A stretch of 64,000 nucleotides of DNA from CAVPDA01 sp963702495 (GCA_963702495.1 CAVPDA010000004.1:339337-403336); one strand, 5' to 3'. Positions 37,508-46,864 are shown, counted from the stretch's first letter. Notes: generated by a model from the letters alone, not told the origin. Made by a program: numbers and translations.

Positions 37508-37751
37508 GCGGGCACGGCCCGCCCTACGAGGTCGTTGGCCTGGTGCGCTTCGTAGGGCGGCCCGTGGCCGCCGGGCCAGGCTGGCGGGCACGGCCCGCCC
37601 TACGGGGTCGTTGCCCTCGTGCGCTTCGTATGGCGGCCCATGGCCGGGCCACTGGCGGGCACGGCCCGCCCTACGGGGTCGTTTTCCTCGTGCGCTTCGT
37701 AGGGCGGCCCGTGGCCGCCGGGCCAGCCTGGCGGGCACGGCCCGCCCTACG
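37508..37751. repeat. REP cluster downstream of dnaE
   Basis: Seven REP hairpins alternate between the GGCGGGCACGGCCCGCC type and a GGCGGCCCGTGGCCGCC subtype, with near-identical linkers (CCCTCGTGCGCTTCGTA). They form a roughly 90-base composite unit repeated nearly three times. The last copy overlaps the final codons of dnaE on the complementary strand. Confidence 0.93.
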
Positions 37752-40700
37752 TGTAGAGGACTTCGACGTTGCCCTTGCTCAGCCAGTCGCGCAGGCCGCT
37801 CAGCAGTTGGTCGTCGAGCCGCACGCGCCAGGCATCGCCGAGCGGCAGCTCGCACTCGGCGACCGCGTTGCGGTAGCGCACCCGCACCGGGCACGGGCCG
37901 TCGCGGAACGGCGCCAGCATGGCGCGCAGCTTCTCCGCCGCGGCGTTGCCGCCGCCCGCCTGCTTCACTTCGCCGTTGAGGGAGAGCTTGAGCGCCTTGG
38001 CGAAGCGCCCGCGCGCCTCCGCCAGGGTCAGCAGCCGGTCGGCGGTGATGCGCAGGCCGCCGGAGAAGTCGTCGCGCTGCACCTTGCCCTCGACCACCAG
38101 CACCTCGTCCTCGCGGATCTTGGCGCGCTCCGCCTCGAACAGTTCGTTGAACACCGACACTTCCAGCTGCGCCGTGCCGTCGTCGAGCATGACGATGGCC
38201 ATCTTGCCGCGGCGCGTCATCTGGGTGCGCACGGAGGCGACGATGCCGGCGAGGATGCAGCCCTCCTTGCCCGGTTCCAGTTGCCCGAGGGACTTGCGCA
38301 CGAAGGAGGCGAGCTCGTCGCGCACCTCGTGGTAGGGGTGGCCGGAGAGGAAGAAGCCGAGCGCCTGCTTCTCGTTGAGCAGGCGCTCGCGCTCCGACCA
38401 GCGCGGCACTTCGACGTAGTGCGGCGCCGCCGGCCCGCCGCCGGGCAGGTCGAACAGCCCGCCCTGGAAGGCATCGCGCTGGGCCTGCTCCGCCGCCTCC
38501 ATCGCCACGCCCACCGAGGCCAGCAGCCGGGCGCGGTGATCGTCGAGGGCGTCGAAGGCGCCGGCGCGCACCAGCGCTTCGATGACGCGGCGATTGACGA
38601 TGCGCTTGTCCACGCGGCGGCAGAAATCGCACAGGTCGGCGAACGGGCCGTCCGTTTGCCGCGCCTTGACGATGGCGCCGATGGCCGATTCGCCGGTGCC
38701 CTTGATGGCGCCCAGGCCGTAGCGGATGGTCTTGCGGTCCACCGGCCGGAAGCGGTAGCCGCTGTGGTTGATGTCGGGCGCCAGGAAGGTGATGCCGTTG
38801 GCCAGGCAGTCCTGGTGGAAGAGCTGCACCTTGTCGGTGTCCGCCAGTTCCGACGACAGGGTCGCCGCCATGAAGGCGGCGGTGTGGTGCTGCTTGAGCC
38901 AGGCGGTCTGGTAGGCGACCAGGGCATAGGCCGCCGAATGGCTCTTGTTGAAGCCGTACTCGGCGAACTTCTCCATCAGGTCGAAGAGCTGGGTGGCGAG
39001 CGCCTCGCCCACGCCGCGGCTCTTCGCGCCGTCGAGGAAGATGGAACGCTGCTTGGCCATCTCCTCCGGCTTCTTCTTGCCCATCGCGCGCCGCAGCATG
39101 TCGGCGCCGCCCAGGGTGTAGCCGGCCAGGATCTGCGCCACCAGCATCACCTGCTCCTGGTACACGATGACGCCGTAGGTGGGTTTGAGCACCGGCTCCA
39201 GGTCGGGATGGAAGTACTCCGCGCGCTGCCGGCCGTGCTTGCGCAGGATGAAGTCGTCCACCATGCCCGACTGCAGCGGTCCGGGGCGGTTCAGCGCCAT
39301 GAGGGCGATGATGTCCTCGAAGCAGTCGCCCTTGAGGCGCCGCTCCAGGTCCTTGGCGGAGCGCGATTCCGACTGGAACACGGCGGTGGTGTTGCCGGAG
39401 GCGAACAGGGCGTAGGACTGGGGGTCGTTGAGCGGAAGGTCCTCCAGGCGGAAGTCCTTCAGTTCGGGGTTGAGTTCGCGCAGGAAGCCGACGGCCTCGT
39501 CCAGGATGGTGAGGGTGCGCAGGCCGAGGAAGTCGAACTTGACCAGGCCGACGCGCTCCACGTCGTCCTTGTCGAACTGGCTCACCACCGACTCGGCGCC
39601 CGCCGCGCAATAGAGCGGGCAGAAGTCGGTGAGCTTGCCCGGCGCGATCAATACGCCGCCGGCATGCATGCCGACATTGCGCGTGAGGCCTTCCAGCTTC
39701 TCCGCCAGATCCCACAGCTCGCGCAGTTCCTCCTCGGCCTCGAGGCGCTGGCGCAGCGCCGGCTCCTTCTCCCGCGCCTGCGCCAGGGTGATGCCGATCT
39801 CGTTCGGGATCAGCTTGGCGAACTGGTCCACGAAGTTGAACGGCATGTCGAGCACGCGCCCGACGTCGCGGATCACCGCCTTCGCCGCCATGGTGCCGAA
39901 GGTGGCGATCTGCGACACCGAGGCGGCGCCGTAGCGCTGCTTGACGTAGTCGATGACGCGGTCGCGCCCGTCCTGGCAGAAGTCCACGTCGAAGTCGGGC
40001 ATCGACACCCGCTCCGGATTGAGGAAGCGCTCGAACAGCAGGTCGTAGCGCAGGGGATCGAGATCGGTGATGCCGAGCGCATAGGCGACGAGGGAGCCGG
40101 CGCCGGAGCCGCGCCCCGGCCCGACCGGCACGCCGTTCCCCTTGGCCCAGTTGATGAAGTCGGCGACGATCAGGAAATAGCCGGGAAAGCCCATCTGCTG
40201 GATGGTGGCGGTCTCGAACTCGAGCCGCTGCAGGTACTCCGGCCGCTTCGCCGCGCGCACCTGCGGGTCGGGGAAAAGCTGCGCCAGCCGCGTCTCCAGC
40301 CCGGCGGCGGCCTGCTGCGCCAGGTAGTCGTCGAGCGAGACGCCTGCCGGGGTCGGAAACTGCGGCAGCTTGTTCTTGCCCAGTTCCACCGACAGGCTGC
40401 AGCGGCGCGCGATCTCCACCGAGTTGGCGAGCGCCTCGGGCAGATCGGCGAACAGTTCCGCCATCTCCGCCTGCGTCTTGAAGTACTGCTCCTCGGTGAA
40501 GCTGCGCGGCCGGCGCGGATCGGCCAGGACGTAGCCCTCGGCGATGCAGACCCGCGCCTCGTGCGCCTTGAAGTCCTCGCGGTCGAGGAACTGCACCGGG
40601 TGCGTCGCCACCAGCGGCAGGTCGAGCTTCGCCGCCAGCGCCACGCTGCGCGCGATCAGCGCCTCCTGCTGCGCCTGGCCGGGGCCGTGCAGGCGCTGCA

Positions 40701-41217
40701 GTTCCAGATAGTAGGCGCCGGGAAACCATTGCGCCCAGTCGCGCGCGTGCTTCTCCGCCGCCGCCGGATTGCCGGCGATCAGCGCCTGGCCGACGTCGCC
40801 CAGGTGCGCTCCCGACAGCGCGATCAGCCCGGCGTTGTCGCCCTGCGCCAGGGCGGCGCGGGAGATCTCGGCGCGGCCGCGGGCGCGGTTGCCGAGATAG
40901 GCATCGGTCAGCAGTTGGCACAGGCGCAGATAGCCGGAGCGGTTCTTCGCCAGCAGCAGCGCGCGCACGCCCGCGGCACGCGCGGCGTCGGCCTCGTCGG
41001 CGATCCACACGTCGCAGCCGATGACGGGTTTGACACCCCTGGCGCGCGCCGCCGAGTAGAACTTGACCATGCCGAACAGATTGGCAAGGTCCGTCACGGC
41101 CAGCGCCGGCATGGCGTCGCCGGCGGCCCGGTCAACGGCGGCGTCGATGCGGGTAAGGCCGTCGACGATGGAGTATTCCGAGTGGAGACGGAGATGGACG
41201 AAGGCGGGTGCAGCCAT
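37747..41217 (-). CDS. dnaE: DNA polymerase III alpha subunit
   Basis: The intact 1,156-residue protein is the replicative polymerase. The N-terminal PHP domain (FVHLRLHSEYSIVDGLTRID) starts at residue 6. The palm contains GPGRGSGAGSLVAYALGITD and the catalytic-aspartate motif MPDFDVDF. Fingers and the helix-hairpin-helix region follow (AEYGFNKSHSAAYALVAYQT), then an OB-fold near the C-terminus (ILAGIVASVRTQMTRRGKMA). Length and order fit the DnaE1 class of Gram-negative bacteria. The very end, just past VEVLYT, is abutted by a REP element. No frameshift in 3.5 kb, which contrasts with the oxidase genes. Confidence 0.97.
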   Translation of the reverse strand: MAAPAFVHLRLHSEYSIVDGLTRIDAAVDRAAGDAMPALAVTDLANLFGMVKFYSAARARGVKPVIGCDVWIADEADAARAAGVRALLLAKNRSGYLRLCQLLTDAYLGNRARGRAEISRAALAQGDNAGLIALSGAHLGDVGQALIAGNPAAAEKHARDWAQWFPGAYYLELQRLHGPGQAQQEALIARSVALAAKLDLPLVATHPVQFLDREDFKAHEARVCIAEGYVLADPRRPRSFTEEQYFKTQAEMAELFADLPEALANSVEIARRCSLSVELGKNKLPQFPTPAGVSLDDYLAQQAAAGLETRLAQLFPDPQVRAAKRPEYLQRLEFETATIQQMGFPGYFLIVADFINWAKGNGVPVGPGRGSGAGSLVAYALGITDLDPLRYDLLFERFLNPERVSMPDFDVDFCQDGRDRVIDYVKQRYGAASVSQIATFGTMAAKAVIRDVGRVLDMPFNFVDQFAKLIPNEIGITLAQAREKEPALRQRLEAEEELRELWDLAEKLEGLTRNVGMHAGGVLIAPGKLTDFCPLYCAAGAESVVSQFDKDDVERVGLVKFDFLGLRTLTILDEAVGFLRELNPELKDFRLEDLPLNDPQSYALFASGNTTAVFQSESRSAKDLERRLKGDCFEDIIALMALNRPGPLQSGMVDDFILRKHGRQRAEYFHPDLEPVLKPTYGVIVYQEQVMLVAQILAGYTLGGADMLRRAMGKKKPEEMAKQRSIFLDGAKSRGVGEALATQLFDLMEKFAEYGFNKSHSAAYALVAYQTAWLKQHHTAAFMAATLSSELADTDKVQLFHQDCLANGITFLAPDINHSGYRFRPVDRKTIRYGLGAIKGTGESAIGAIVKARQTDGPFADLCDFCRRVDKRIVNRRVIEALVRAGAFDALDDHRARLLASVGVAMEAAEQAQRDAFQGGLFDLPGGGPAAPHYVEVPRWSERERLLNEKQALGFFLSGHPYHEVRDELASFVRKSLGQLEPGKEGCILAGIVASVRTQMTRRGKMAIVMLDDGTAQLEVSVFNELFEAERAKIREDEVLVVEGKVQRDDFSGGLRITADRLLTLAEARGRFAKALKLSLNGEVKQAGGGNAAAEKLRAMLAPFRDGPCPVRVRYRNAVAECELPLGDAWRVRLDDQLLSGLRDWLSKGNVEVLYT

Positions 41218-41611
41218 GGGCGGATTTTACGCGCCGCGCCGTACAAAGAACATGAGCCGTGATACGACGCAACGGCGCGGCCGCGCCGTGGCACCCCGCG
41301 GAAAGCCGCGCCAGTCAAGGCTTTCCGCGGGGTGTGCGATTCGATTCAGCGTCGCGGCAGGCGCCGCAATGCGCGGCGGGCACGGCCCGCCCTGCGAGCC
41401 GCGCCGTGGCGTCATCCCTGTACATTGGCGGGCACGGCCCGCCCTACGCATCGTGCGATCGGGCCCCATTCCGTAGGGCGGGCCATGCCCGCCGATCAGC
41501 CGCGCGTTGATGCCACCCGTAGGGCGGGCCGTGCCCGCCGATCAAACCCGGGTTGTTCCCGTCCGCCGTAGGGCGGGCCGTGCCCGCCGATCAACCCGCG
41601 CCCGCCGCCGT
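41218..41611. repeat. Non-coding stretch with a long hairpin and REP cluster
   Basis: No gene is supported here. A perfect 16-bp inverted repeat (41292-41307 with 41319-41334, arms CACCCCGCGGAAAGCC and GGCTTTCCGCGGGGTG, 11-base loop) is followed by five REP hairpins between about 41374 and 41590. No T tract follows the long hairpin on either strand. Confidence 0.9.
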
Positions 41612-42256
41612 TCAGCCGGTGAAGCCGATGGTCTTGTGGCTGCCGTCGCAGAACGGCTTGTTGGCGGAGGCGCCGCAGCGACAGAACCAGCACTGCTCGG
41701 TGCGGGCCGCGACTTCGCCGAAGGCGTCGAGGAGGCTGAGCGGACCGTCGCACTGCACCGGCCCGCCGGGAAACACGGTGAGCTTGAGCGTGCCGGCGCC
41801 GAGCGCCTGCACCTGGTCCGTCTCGCCGCAACTGCCGTCGTGGCGGAAGCCGGCGCCGCCGTGGCTGTTGTCGCAGAACGGCTTGTTCTTGCTGGCGCCG
41901 CAGCGGCACAGCGCGACCCGGGTCTCGCGCCCGGTGAGCTTGCCGTCGCCGTCGTAGATCTCGATGTCGCCATGCAGATAGATGGGGCCGTCGGCCACGA
42001 TGCGCGCCTCGTTGGTTGCCGGCGTCTGTTCGCAGGCCTTGCCGTCTTCCCCGCTCACGGTAAGCGCGCCGGTGGGACAGCGCGCGATGACGGCGATGAC
42101 CTGGTCGGCGGCGGCCTTGCCCGGCTGCACCCAGGGCGTGGCCTTGGGATCGAACACCTGCGGCAGACCCTTCACGCATTCCGCCGCGTGGATGCAGCGC
42201 TCGACGTCGTAGCGCACGACCAGGCCCGCGCCGCGATACTCGCTTGTTCCGCTCAT
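41612..42256 (-). CDS. YjdI-type ferredoxin domain fused to two CDGSH iron-sulfur domains
   Basis: The 214-residue protein starts MSGTSEYRGAGLVVRYDVER. Residues about 10-75 match the divergent mono-cluster YjdI family (RCIHAAECVKGLPQVFDP, ARCPTGALTV). Two CDGSH-type domains follow: CRCGASKNKPFCDNSHGGAG (about 117-136) and CRCGASANKPFCDGSHKTIG (about 193-212). Each has the three-Cys/one-His ligand set of a redox-active 2Fe-2S cluster. An intervening segment is related to the plant-type zinc finger family linker. Predicted soluble electron carrier or cluster-transfer protein; partners unknown. The neighbouring flavin reductases are co-directional and could supply electrons. Confidence 0.9.
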   Translation of the reverse strand: MSGTSEYRGAGLVVRYDVERCIHAAECVKGLPQVFDPKATPWVQPGKAAADQVIAVIARCPTGALTVSGEDGKACEQTPATNEARIVADGPIYLHGDIEIYDGDGKLTGRETRVALCRCGASKNKPFCDNSHGGAGFRHDGSCGETDQVQALGAGTLKLTVFPGGPVQCDGPLSLLDAFGEVAARTEQCWFCRCGASANKPFCDGSHKTIGFTG

Positions 42257-42320
42257 GTTCTCCTCCTTGTTTGGGTTGGAAGGGCGATTGTATGTCGGCG
42301 TGCCGCGGCAGTGCGCCCCG

Positions 42321-42899
42321 TCACTGCGCCGCCAGGCGCCCGCTCACCTGCGTCAGGCGCGCCGCCAGCGCCGCCACGCTCGCCTGCTGCCGCTCGTCCT
42401 TGAGCGCGCCGGCGGCGTCGAACGCCTCGTGGGCGCGGGACAGGGCGAACTGCTCCGCCAGCACCAGCACGCCCAGGCTCTGCAGGATGGCGCGCACATG
42501 GACCAGGCCGCGCAGGCCGCCCAGCGCGCCGGGGGAGGCCGCCAGCAGCGCCGCCACCTTGTTCTGATAGGGCACCGTGCCGCTCTCGCCGGCGTGGGGA
42601 CGCGAGATCCAGTCCAGCGTGTTCTTGAGCAGCGCCGACACCGACCCGTTGTTCTCCGGCGAGACGATGAGCAGCGCGTCGTGCTCGCGCAACAGGCGCT
42701 TCAGTTCGAGGGCATTGCCCGGCACGCCCTGGGCCGCTTCCAGGTCGCCGTCGTAGAGCGGAAGCGCATAGTCGCGCAGGTCGATGAAGGTGGGCCGGGC
42801 GCCGGCCTCGCGCAGCGCGGCGGCGGCGACGCGGGCCAGTTTCTTGTTGAGCGAGTCTTCGCGGGCACTGCCGGCGAAGGCGAGGATCTTCGGCTGCAT
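42321..42899 (-). CDS. NADPH-dependent FMN reductase
   Basis: The 192-residue protein has the flavodoxin-like fold of the NADPH-dependent FMN/chromate/azo reductase family. The phosphate-binding loop is AGSAREDSLNKKLARVAA, followed by YALPLYDGDLEAA and SPENNGSVSALLKNTLDWIS. It reduces flavin or quinones with NADPH in the cytoplasm. It lies between the CDGSH protein and a WrbA-like flavodoxin, all leftward, making a small redox cluster. Confidence 0.88.
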   Translation of the reverse strand: MQPKILAFAGSAREDSLNKKLARVAAAALREAGARPTFIDLRDYALPLYDGDLEAAQGVPGNALELKRLLREHDALLIVSPENNGSVSALLKNTLDWISRPHAGESGTVPYQNKVAALLAASPGALGGLRGLVHVRAILQSLGVLVLAEQFALSRAHEAFDAAGALKDERQQASVAALAARLTQVSGRLAAQ

Positions 42900-42985
42900 G
42901 GGCGGCTCCCCGGTGCGTGAGAAGGTGCAGTCTAACCGGCGCCGGCACCGAACGGGCGGCGCCGGCCCGCGACCGGTGCGGCCTC

Positions 42986-43558
42986 CTACGCGCGGCCGCG
43001 CAGATGCTGCAGCGTGACCTGGGCGACGCGCTTGCCGTACTCGTGCGCCGTGGCGAGGTCGCCCGCCGGCGGCGCCACGTCGGGACCGACGTCGGCATCC
43101 GATTGCGCCATCGGGCCGATGAAAGAGCCCATGCGGTTGAGGTCGTTGCGCTGCGCCTTGGAACTGTTGGCCGGCATCATGCCGGTGCCGACCCAGATCA
43201 TGCCGTGCTGCATCGCCAGGGTGACGAAGTACATCAGGGTGTTGTACTTGTCGCCATTGAGCGAGGCCGAATTGGTGAAGCCGCCGGCGATCTTGTCCTT
43301 CCAGGCCTGGGCGGCCCAGGGCTTGGAACTGGCGTCGGCGAACTTCTTGAAGTCGCCCGAGGCGCCGCCCATGTAGGTGGGGGCGCCGAAGAGGATGGCG
43401 TCGGCGGCGGCGAGGTCGTCCCAGTGCTTGTCCACGTCGGCCACCGCGATCAGTTGGGCGGTGGCGCCGGCGACGGCGGCGGCGCCCTCATGCACCGCCT
43501 GCGCCTGCTTCGCCGTATGGCCGTAGCCCGAGTGGTAGACGATTGCGATCTTTGCCAT
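42986..43558 (-). CDS. WrbA-like NAD(P)H:quinone oxidoreductase / flavodoxin
   Basis: The 190-residue protein starts MAKIAIVYHSGYGHTAKQAQ with AAGGAGA upstream; this opening is the FMN-binding loop. AILFGAPTYMGGASGDFKKF and KIAGGFTNSASLNGDKYNTL are signature segments of the WrbA family. The family uses NAD(P)H to reduce quinones by two electrons, avoiding semiquinone radicals. It sits next to an FMN reductase and, beyond a REP block, a pirin gene, which together suggest quinone or oxidative-stress handling. Confidence 0.9.
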   Translation of the reverse strand: MAKIAIVYHSGYGHTAKQAQAVHEGAAAVAGATAQLIAVADVDKHWDDLAAADAILFGAPTYMGGASGDFKKFADASSKPWAAQAWKDKIAGGFTNSASLNGDKYNTLMYFVTLAMQHGMIWVGTGMMPANSSKAQRNDLNRMGSFIGPMAQSDADVGPDVAPPAGDLATAHEYGKRVAQVTLQHLRGRA

Positions 43559-43590
43559 GGTGTTTCTCCTTGCGTGGTGAATGGTTGTTG

Positions 43591-43745
43591 CGGCGGGCAT
43601 GGCCCGCCCTACGCTTCTTGGTGAATGGGTGTTGCGGCGGGCATGGCCCGCCCTACGTTCGAGGTTGATGTTGGGCGGCGGGCGCGGCCCGCCCGACGGG
43701 GGCGATTCGCGGCGGTGTCTTTCGTAGGGCGGGCCGTGCCCGCCG
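43591..43745. repeat. REP cluster between wrbA-like and pirin genes
   Basis: Four REP hairpins (GGCGGGCATGGCCCGCC and GGCGGGCGCGGCCCGCC variants plus one reverse copy) fill the gap; the last ends at the pirin stop codon. Confidence 0.93.
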
Positions 43746-43746
43746 C

Positions 43747-44448
43747 TCAGGGCAGGTCGAACAGGAGCACTTCGGCTTCCGCGTCGCCGCCGGCGATCTC
43801 GATGCGCGATTCGTCGCGCAGTTTGATGCCGTCGCCTGCCCCCAGCGCCGTGCCGTTCACCGCCGCGGCGCCGCGCACGACGTGCAGGTAGGCATGCCGC
43901 CCGGGGGCCGGCGCATGCTCCACGCGCTCGCCCGGGGCCAGCACGGCGGCATAGACGTCGGCATCCTGGCGGATGCTGAGGCTGCCGTCGCGGCCGTCGC
44001 CGGAGGCCACCAGCCGCAGGTGTCCGCGCTTTTCCTCCGGCGCGAACAACTTCTGCTCGTAGCTCGGTGCGATGCCCCTGACGTCGGGCACGATCCAGAT
44101 CTGCAGCAGATGTACCCCTTCGTCGGGCGAGGGATTGAACTCGCTGTGCAGGACGCCGCGGCCGGCGCTCATGCGCTGCACTTCGCCGGGCCGGATCACC
44201 GTGCCGTTGCCCATCGAGTCCTTGTGTTCCAGGGCGCCATCGAGCAGATAGGTGAGGATCTCCATGTCGCGGTGGCCGTGCATGCCGAAGCCGGTGCCGG
44301 GGGCCACGAAGTCCTCGTTGATGACGCGCAGGGCGCCCCAGCCCATCTGCTCCGGATCGTGGTAATCGGCGAAAGAAAAGCTGTGATAGGTGTCCAGCCA
44401 GCCGTGGTTGGCATGGCCGCGGGCACCAGCGCGGCGGATCTCGACCAT
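43747..44448 (-). CDS. Pirin-family bicupin (YhhW-like quercetinase)
   Basis: The 233-residue protein starts MVEIRRAGARGHANHGWLDT. The pirin signature TYHSFSFADYHDPEQMGWG is followed by metal ligands in FGMHGHRDMEILTYLL and VLHSEFNPSPDEGVHLLQ. YhhW-type pirins bind a metal through three His and one Glu and oxidise quercetin in vitro. The gene is divergent from the LysR regulator at 44569, as is common for pirins, so that regulator probably controls it. Confidence 0.93.
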   Translation of the reverse strand: MVEIRRAGARGHANHGWLDTYHSFSFADYHDPEQMGWGALRVINEDFVAPGTGFGMHGHRDMEILTYLLDGALEHKDSMGNGTVIRPGEVQRMSAGRGVLHSEFNPSPDEGVHLLQIWIVPDVRGIAPSYEQKLFAPEEKRGHLRLVASGDGRDGSLSIRQDADVYAAVLAPGERVEHAPAPGRHAYLHVVRGAAAVNGTALGAGDGIKLRDESRIEIAGGDAEAEVLLFDLP

Positions 44449-44568
44449 GTTTGCCTCCTGGGTTCGAAGATTTCGATGAATGGTGTTCAACGTCATGATC
44501 CATAATAGAGGCGGAGTGCTCGACATAAAAGCGACGATTTTTGACGTGATCGTTCGATTTTTTTCAAC

Positions 44569-45522
44569 ATGAAGATTTCCCTCGAAGCGCTGCAGATCCT
44601 GGACGCCATCGACGCCCGCGGCAGCTTCGCCGCCGCTGCCCAGGCCCTGTTCCGGGTTCCCTCCGCTCTCACCCACGCCGTGAAGAAACTGGAAGAGGAC
44701 CTCGGCGTCGTCCTCTACGTGCGCCAGGGACGCCGCGCCCTGCTGACGCCGGCGGGCCGCATGCTGCTCGACGAAGGGCGCCACCTGCTGCGCGCCGCGG
44801 GCGACCTGGAGTGCCGGGTCAAGCGCGTGGCCACCGGCTGGGAGAGCGAACTGCGCGTCGCGGTGGATGCCATCATCGACTGCGCGGCGCTGCTGCCGCT
44901 GCTGGAAGAGTTCTATCGCCAGCCCTCCGGCACGCGCCTGCGCCTGTCCTACGAGGTGCTGGGAGGCTGCTGGGATGCCCTGCAGACCGGGCGCGCCGAC
45001 CTCGCCATCGGCGCCCCGGGCGACCCGCCCTCCGGCGGCGGCTTCAAGACGCGGCCTTTCGGCACCGCGGAGTTCGTGTTCGCCGTAGCCCCCGCCCACC
45101 CTTTGGCCCAGGCCGCGGAACCGATCGCGCCCAGCCTCATCCAGCAGCATCGCGCGGTCGCCCTGGCCGACACCTCGCGCCAGTTGCTGGCGCGCAGCAG
45201 CGGCCTGCTCTCGGGCCAGGACGTGCTCACGGTGCCCGATCTGGCGGCCAAGGTGGCGGCCCAGGTGGCGGGACTCGGCGTCGGCTACCTGCCGGCGCGC
45301 ATCGCCCGCGGCGAGGCCGCGGCCGGACGCCTGGTGCTGCGCGAGGTGGCGGAGCCGAAGCCGGACACGCCCATGCACCTGGCGTGGCGCCACGAGCACC
45401 GGGGCAAGGCCCTCGACTGGCTGGTGGAGCGGCTGCAGGAGCAGACCCTGCGGCGCGCCCTGCTCGGCCTGCCGCCGCCCGTGGCACCGAACCGGGCGGC
45501 GCGTGAAACGCGGCGCGGTTAA
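44569..45522 (+). CDS. LysR-family transcriptional regulator
   Basis: The 317-residue protein opens MKISLEALQILDAIDARGSF. A winged helix (AAAAQALFRVPSALTHAVKK) spans the first 60 residues, followed by the effector-binding fold (GWESELRVAVDAIIDCAALL). It is divergently transcribed from the pirin gene with a 120-base gap containing AT-rich sequence (TCGACATAAAAGCGACG). This is the usual arrangement of a LysR protein and its target, so it likely regulates pirin and itself. The effector is unknown. Confidence 0.93.
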   Translation: MKISLEALQILDAIDARGSFAAAAQALFRVPSALTHAVKKLEEDLGVVLYVRQGRRALLTPAGRMLLDEGRHLLRAAGDLECRVKRVATGWESELRVAVDAIIDCAALLPLLEEFYRQPSGTRLRLSYEVLGGCWDALQTGRADLAIGAPGDPPSGGGFKTRPFGTAEFVFAVAPAHPLAQAAEPIAPSLIQQHRAVALADTSRQLLARSSGLLSGQDVLTVPDLAAKVAAQVAGLGVGYLPARIARGEAAAGRLVLREVAEPKPDTPMHLAWRHEHRGKALDWLVERLQEQTLRRALLGLPPPVAPNRAARETRRG

Positions 45523-45558
45523 CGGAAGGCGGGGGTGAGGGAACTGCGGCGCGGCTAG

Positions 45559-46509
45559 CTATTTCTTCTCCAGCGCCTCGCGCTCCAGCAGCAGGTAGGT
45601 GTTGTAGGCGTTGCGCCGGTTGGCGTCGGCGAAGGCCGGCAGGGTCTCGAACTCGGACCAGTCGGTCTTGTCGTAGGCCTCGTCGAAGGGCGTGAATTCG
45701 GCCACCGCCTTGCCCATGCGGGCGCGCAGGTAGAGGAGATAGTCGCGGGTGAGCTTGAGGTCCTGCGCCGGCTGATCGGAATGGGCGCCGTGGCCCGGCA
45801 CCAGCACTTGGGGCCGCAGCCCGGTCAGCTTGTCCAGGGAGCCGAGCCAGGCGCGGCTGTCGGCGTCGCCGACGAAGGGCACGCGGTCCTTGAACACGAG
45901 GTCGCCGGCGAACAGCACCAGGTCTTCCACCACCAGCAGCGCCATGTCCTCCGCCGAATGCGCGGGCCCGACATGGCGCAGCAGGAAATGCAGGCCGCCG
46001 AAAATGAAGTCGGTGTCGCCGGCCAGCCACACGTGCGCCGGGACGATGCGGAAATCCTCGCCGATCCACGGCGCCAGCGCTTCGCGCCGCTGCTTCAGGC
46101 GCTCCTGCACGCCGTCCGAGCGCAGCACGTCCTGGCCGCGCTCGTGCGCCCAGATCTTGGCGCCGGCTTCCTCGAACACCTGCAGCCCGTAGTAGTGGTC
46201 GGCATGATAGTGGGTGACGACGACGATCTTGATCGGCTTGTCGGTCACGCGGCGGATCAAATCCAGCAGCTTGCGCGCCAGCGGCCGCGTGCCCAGGGCG
46301 TCCACCACCAGCACGCCCTCCTCCGTGACGACGAAGCCGGCATTGGACATGAAGCCCTGGTTCTCGGCCGAAACGGCCCCGGTCTGGCCCTGCACGTACC
46401 AGGTGTGCTCGCCTACCCGCAGCGCCTGCATCGGCACCGTCGCCGGGGATTCCGCGGCCCACGACGAAGCAGCCGCGAGCCAGACGAGCAGAAACAAGAA
46501 CGTGCGCAC
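45559..46509 (-). CDS. Exported MBL-fold metallohydrolase
   Basis: A strong ribosome site (GGAGGAGG) precedes GTG 46509. The 316-residue protein has a signal peptide (about 1-21, AAASSWAAES). The metallo-beta-lactamase motif VVTHYHADHYYGL supplies zinc ligands, with RHVGPAHSAEDMALL and LVPGHGAHSDQ as later ligand regions. It resembles periplasmic MBL hydrolases such as the zinc hydrolases of quinoprotein relay systems, but no quinoprotein dehydrogenase is nearby. Substrate unknown. Its C-terminus converges on the LysR gene. Confidence 0.85.
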   Translation of the reverse strand: MRTFLFLLVWLAAASSWAAESPATVPMQALRVGEHTWYVQGQTGAVSAENQGFMSNAGFVVTEEGVLVVDALGTRPLARKLLDLIRRVTDKPIKIVVVTHYHADHYYGLQVFEEAGAKIWAHERGQDVLRSDGVQERLKQRREALAPWIGEDFRIVPAHVWLAGDTDFIFGGLHFLLRHVGPAHSAEDMALLVVEDLVLFAGDLVFKDRVPFVGDADSRAWLGSLDKLTGLRPQVLVPGHGAHSDQPAQDLKLTRDYLLYLRARMGKAVAEFTPFDEAYDKTDWSEFETLPAFADANRRNAYNTYLLLEREALEKK

Positions 46510-46632
46510 TGCCTCCTCCTTTCCGTTGCGCCCGCGAGCATAGCGCAGCAAGGTGCCGGCGGCGACGCATTGACCCGGTTTCCGCCGCCGCGTAGATTCC
46601 GTCGCTGCCGCCCAGCCCGGAGTCCGTTCCCC

Positions 46633-46845
46633 ATGCATCGTCTTTCCCTTCCGATCCTTGCAGCGCTCATTCTCGCCGCCTGCGGCGAGCCCCCTTCCCC
46701 GCCGCCGCAGAAACCGGCCGCCGCCGAGCCCGGCGTGTTCGACCCCCAGCTCAAGGCGCTGGACAAGGCCAAGGGCGTGGAGCAGACGCTGGCCGACCAG
46801 GCCGAAGCCCAGCGCAAGTCGATCGAGGAGGCGGAGAAGCGCTGA
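46633..46845 (+). CDS. Small lipoprotein
   Basis: The 70-residue protein MHRLSLPILAALILAACGEP has a clear lipobox (LAAC, Cys17), then a Pro-rich linker and a charged helical tail (ALDKAKGVEQTLADQAEAQ). It should be acylated and anchored in the envelope, most likely facing the periplasm. Function unknown. It is divergent from the MBL hydrolase gene and convergent with the ParA-like gene. Confidence 0.75.
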   Translation: MHRLSLPILAALILAACGEPPSPPPQKPAAAEPGVFDPQLKALDKAKGVEQTLADQAEAQRKSIEEAEKR

Positions 46846-46864
46846 ATCCCGGCGCCGTCCCGTC

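Noticed and set aside
37543..41262. A 1,239-residue open frame on the plus strand
   Set aside because: It is antisense to the intact, motif-complete dnaE; long antisense frames are expected at this G+C content and its peptide shows no family pattern.
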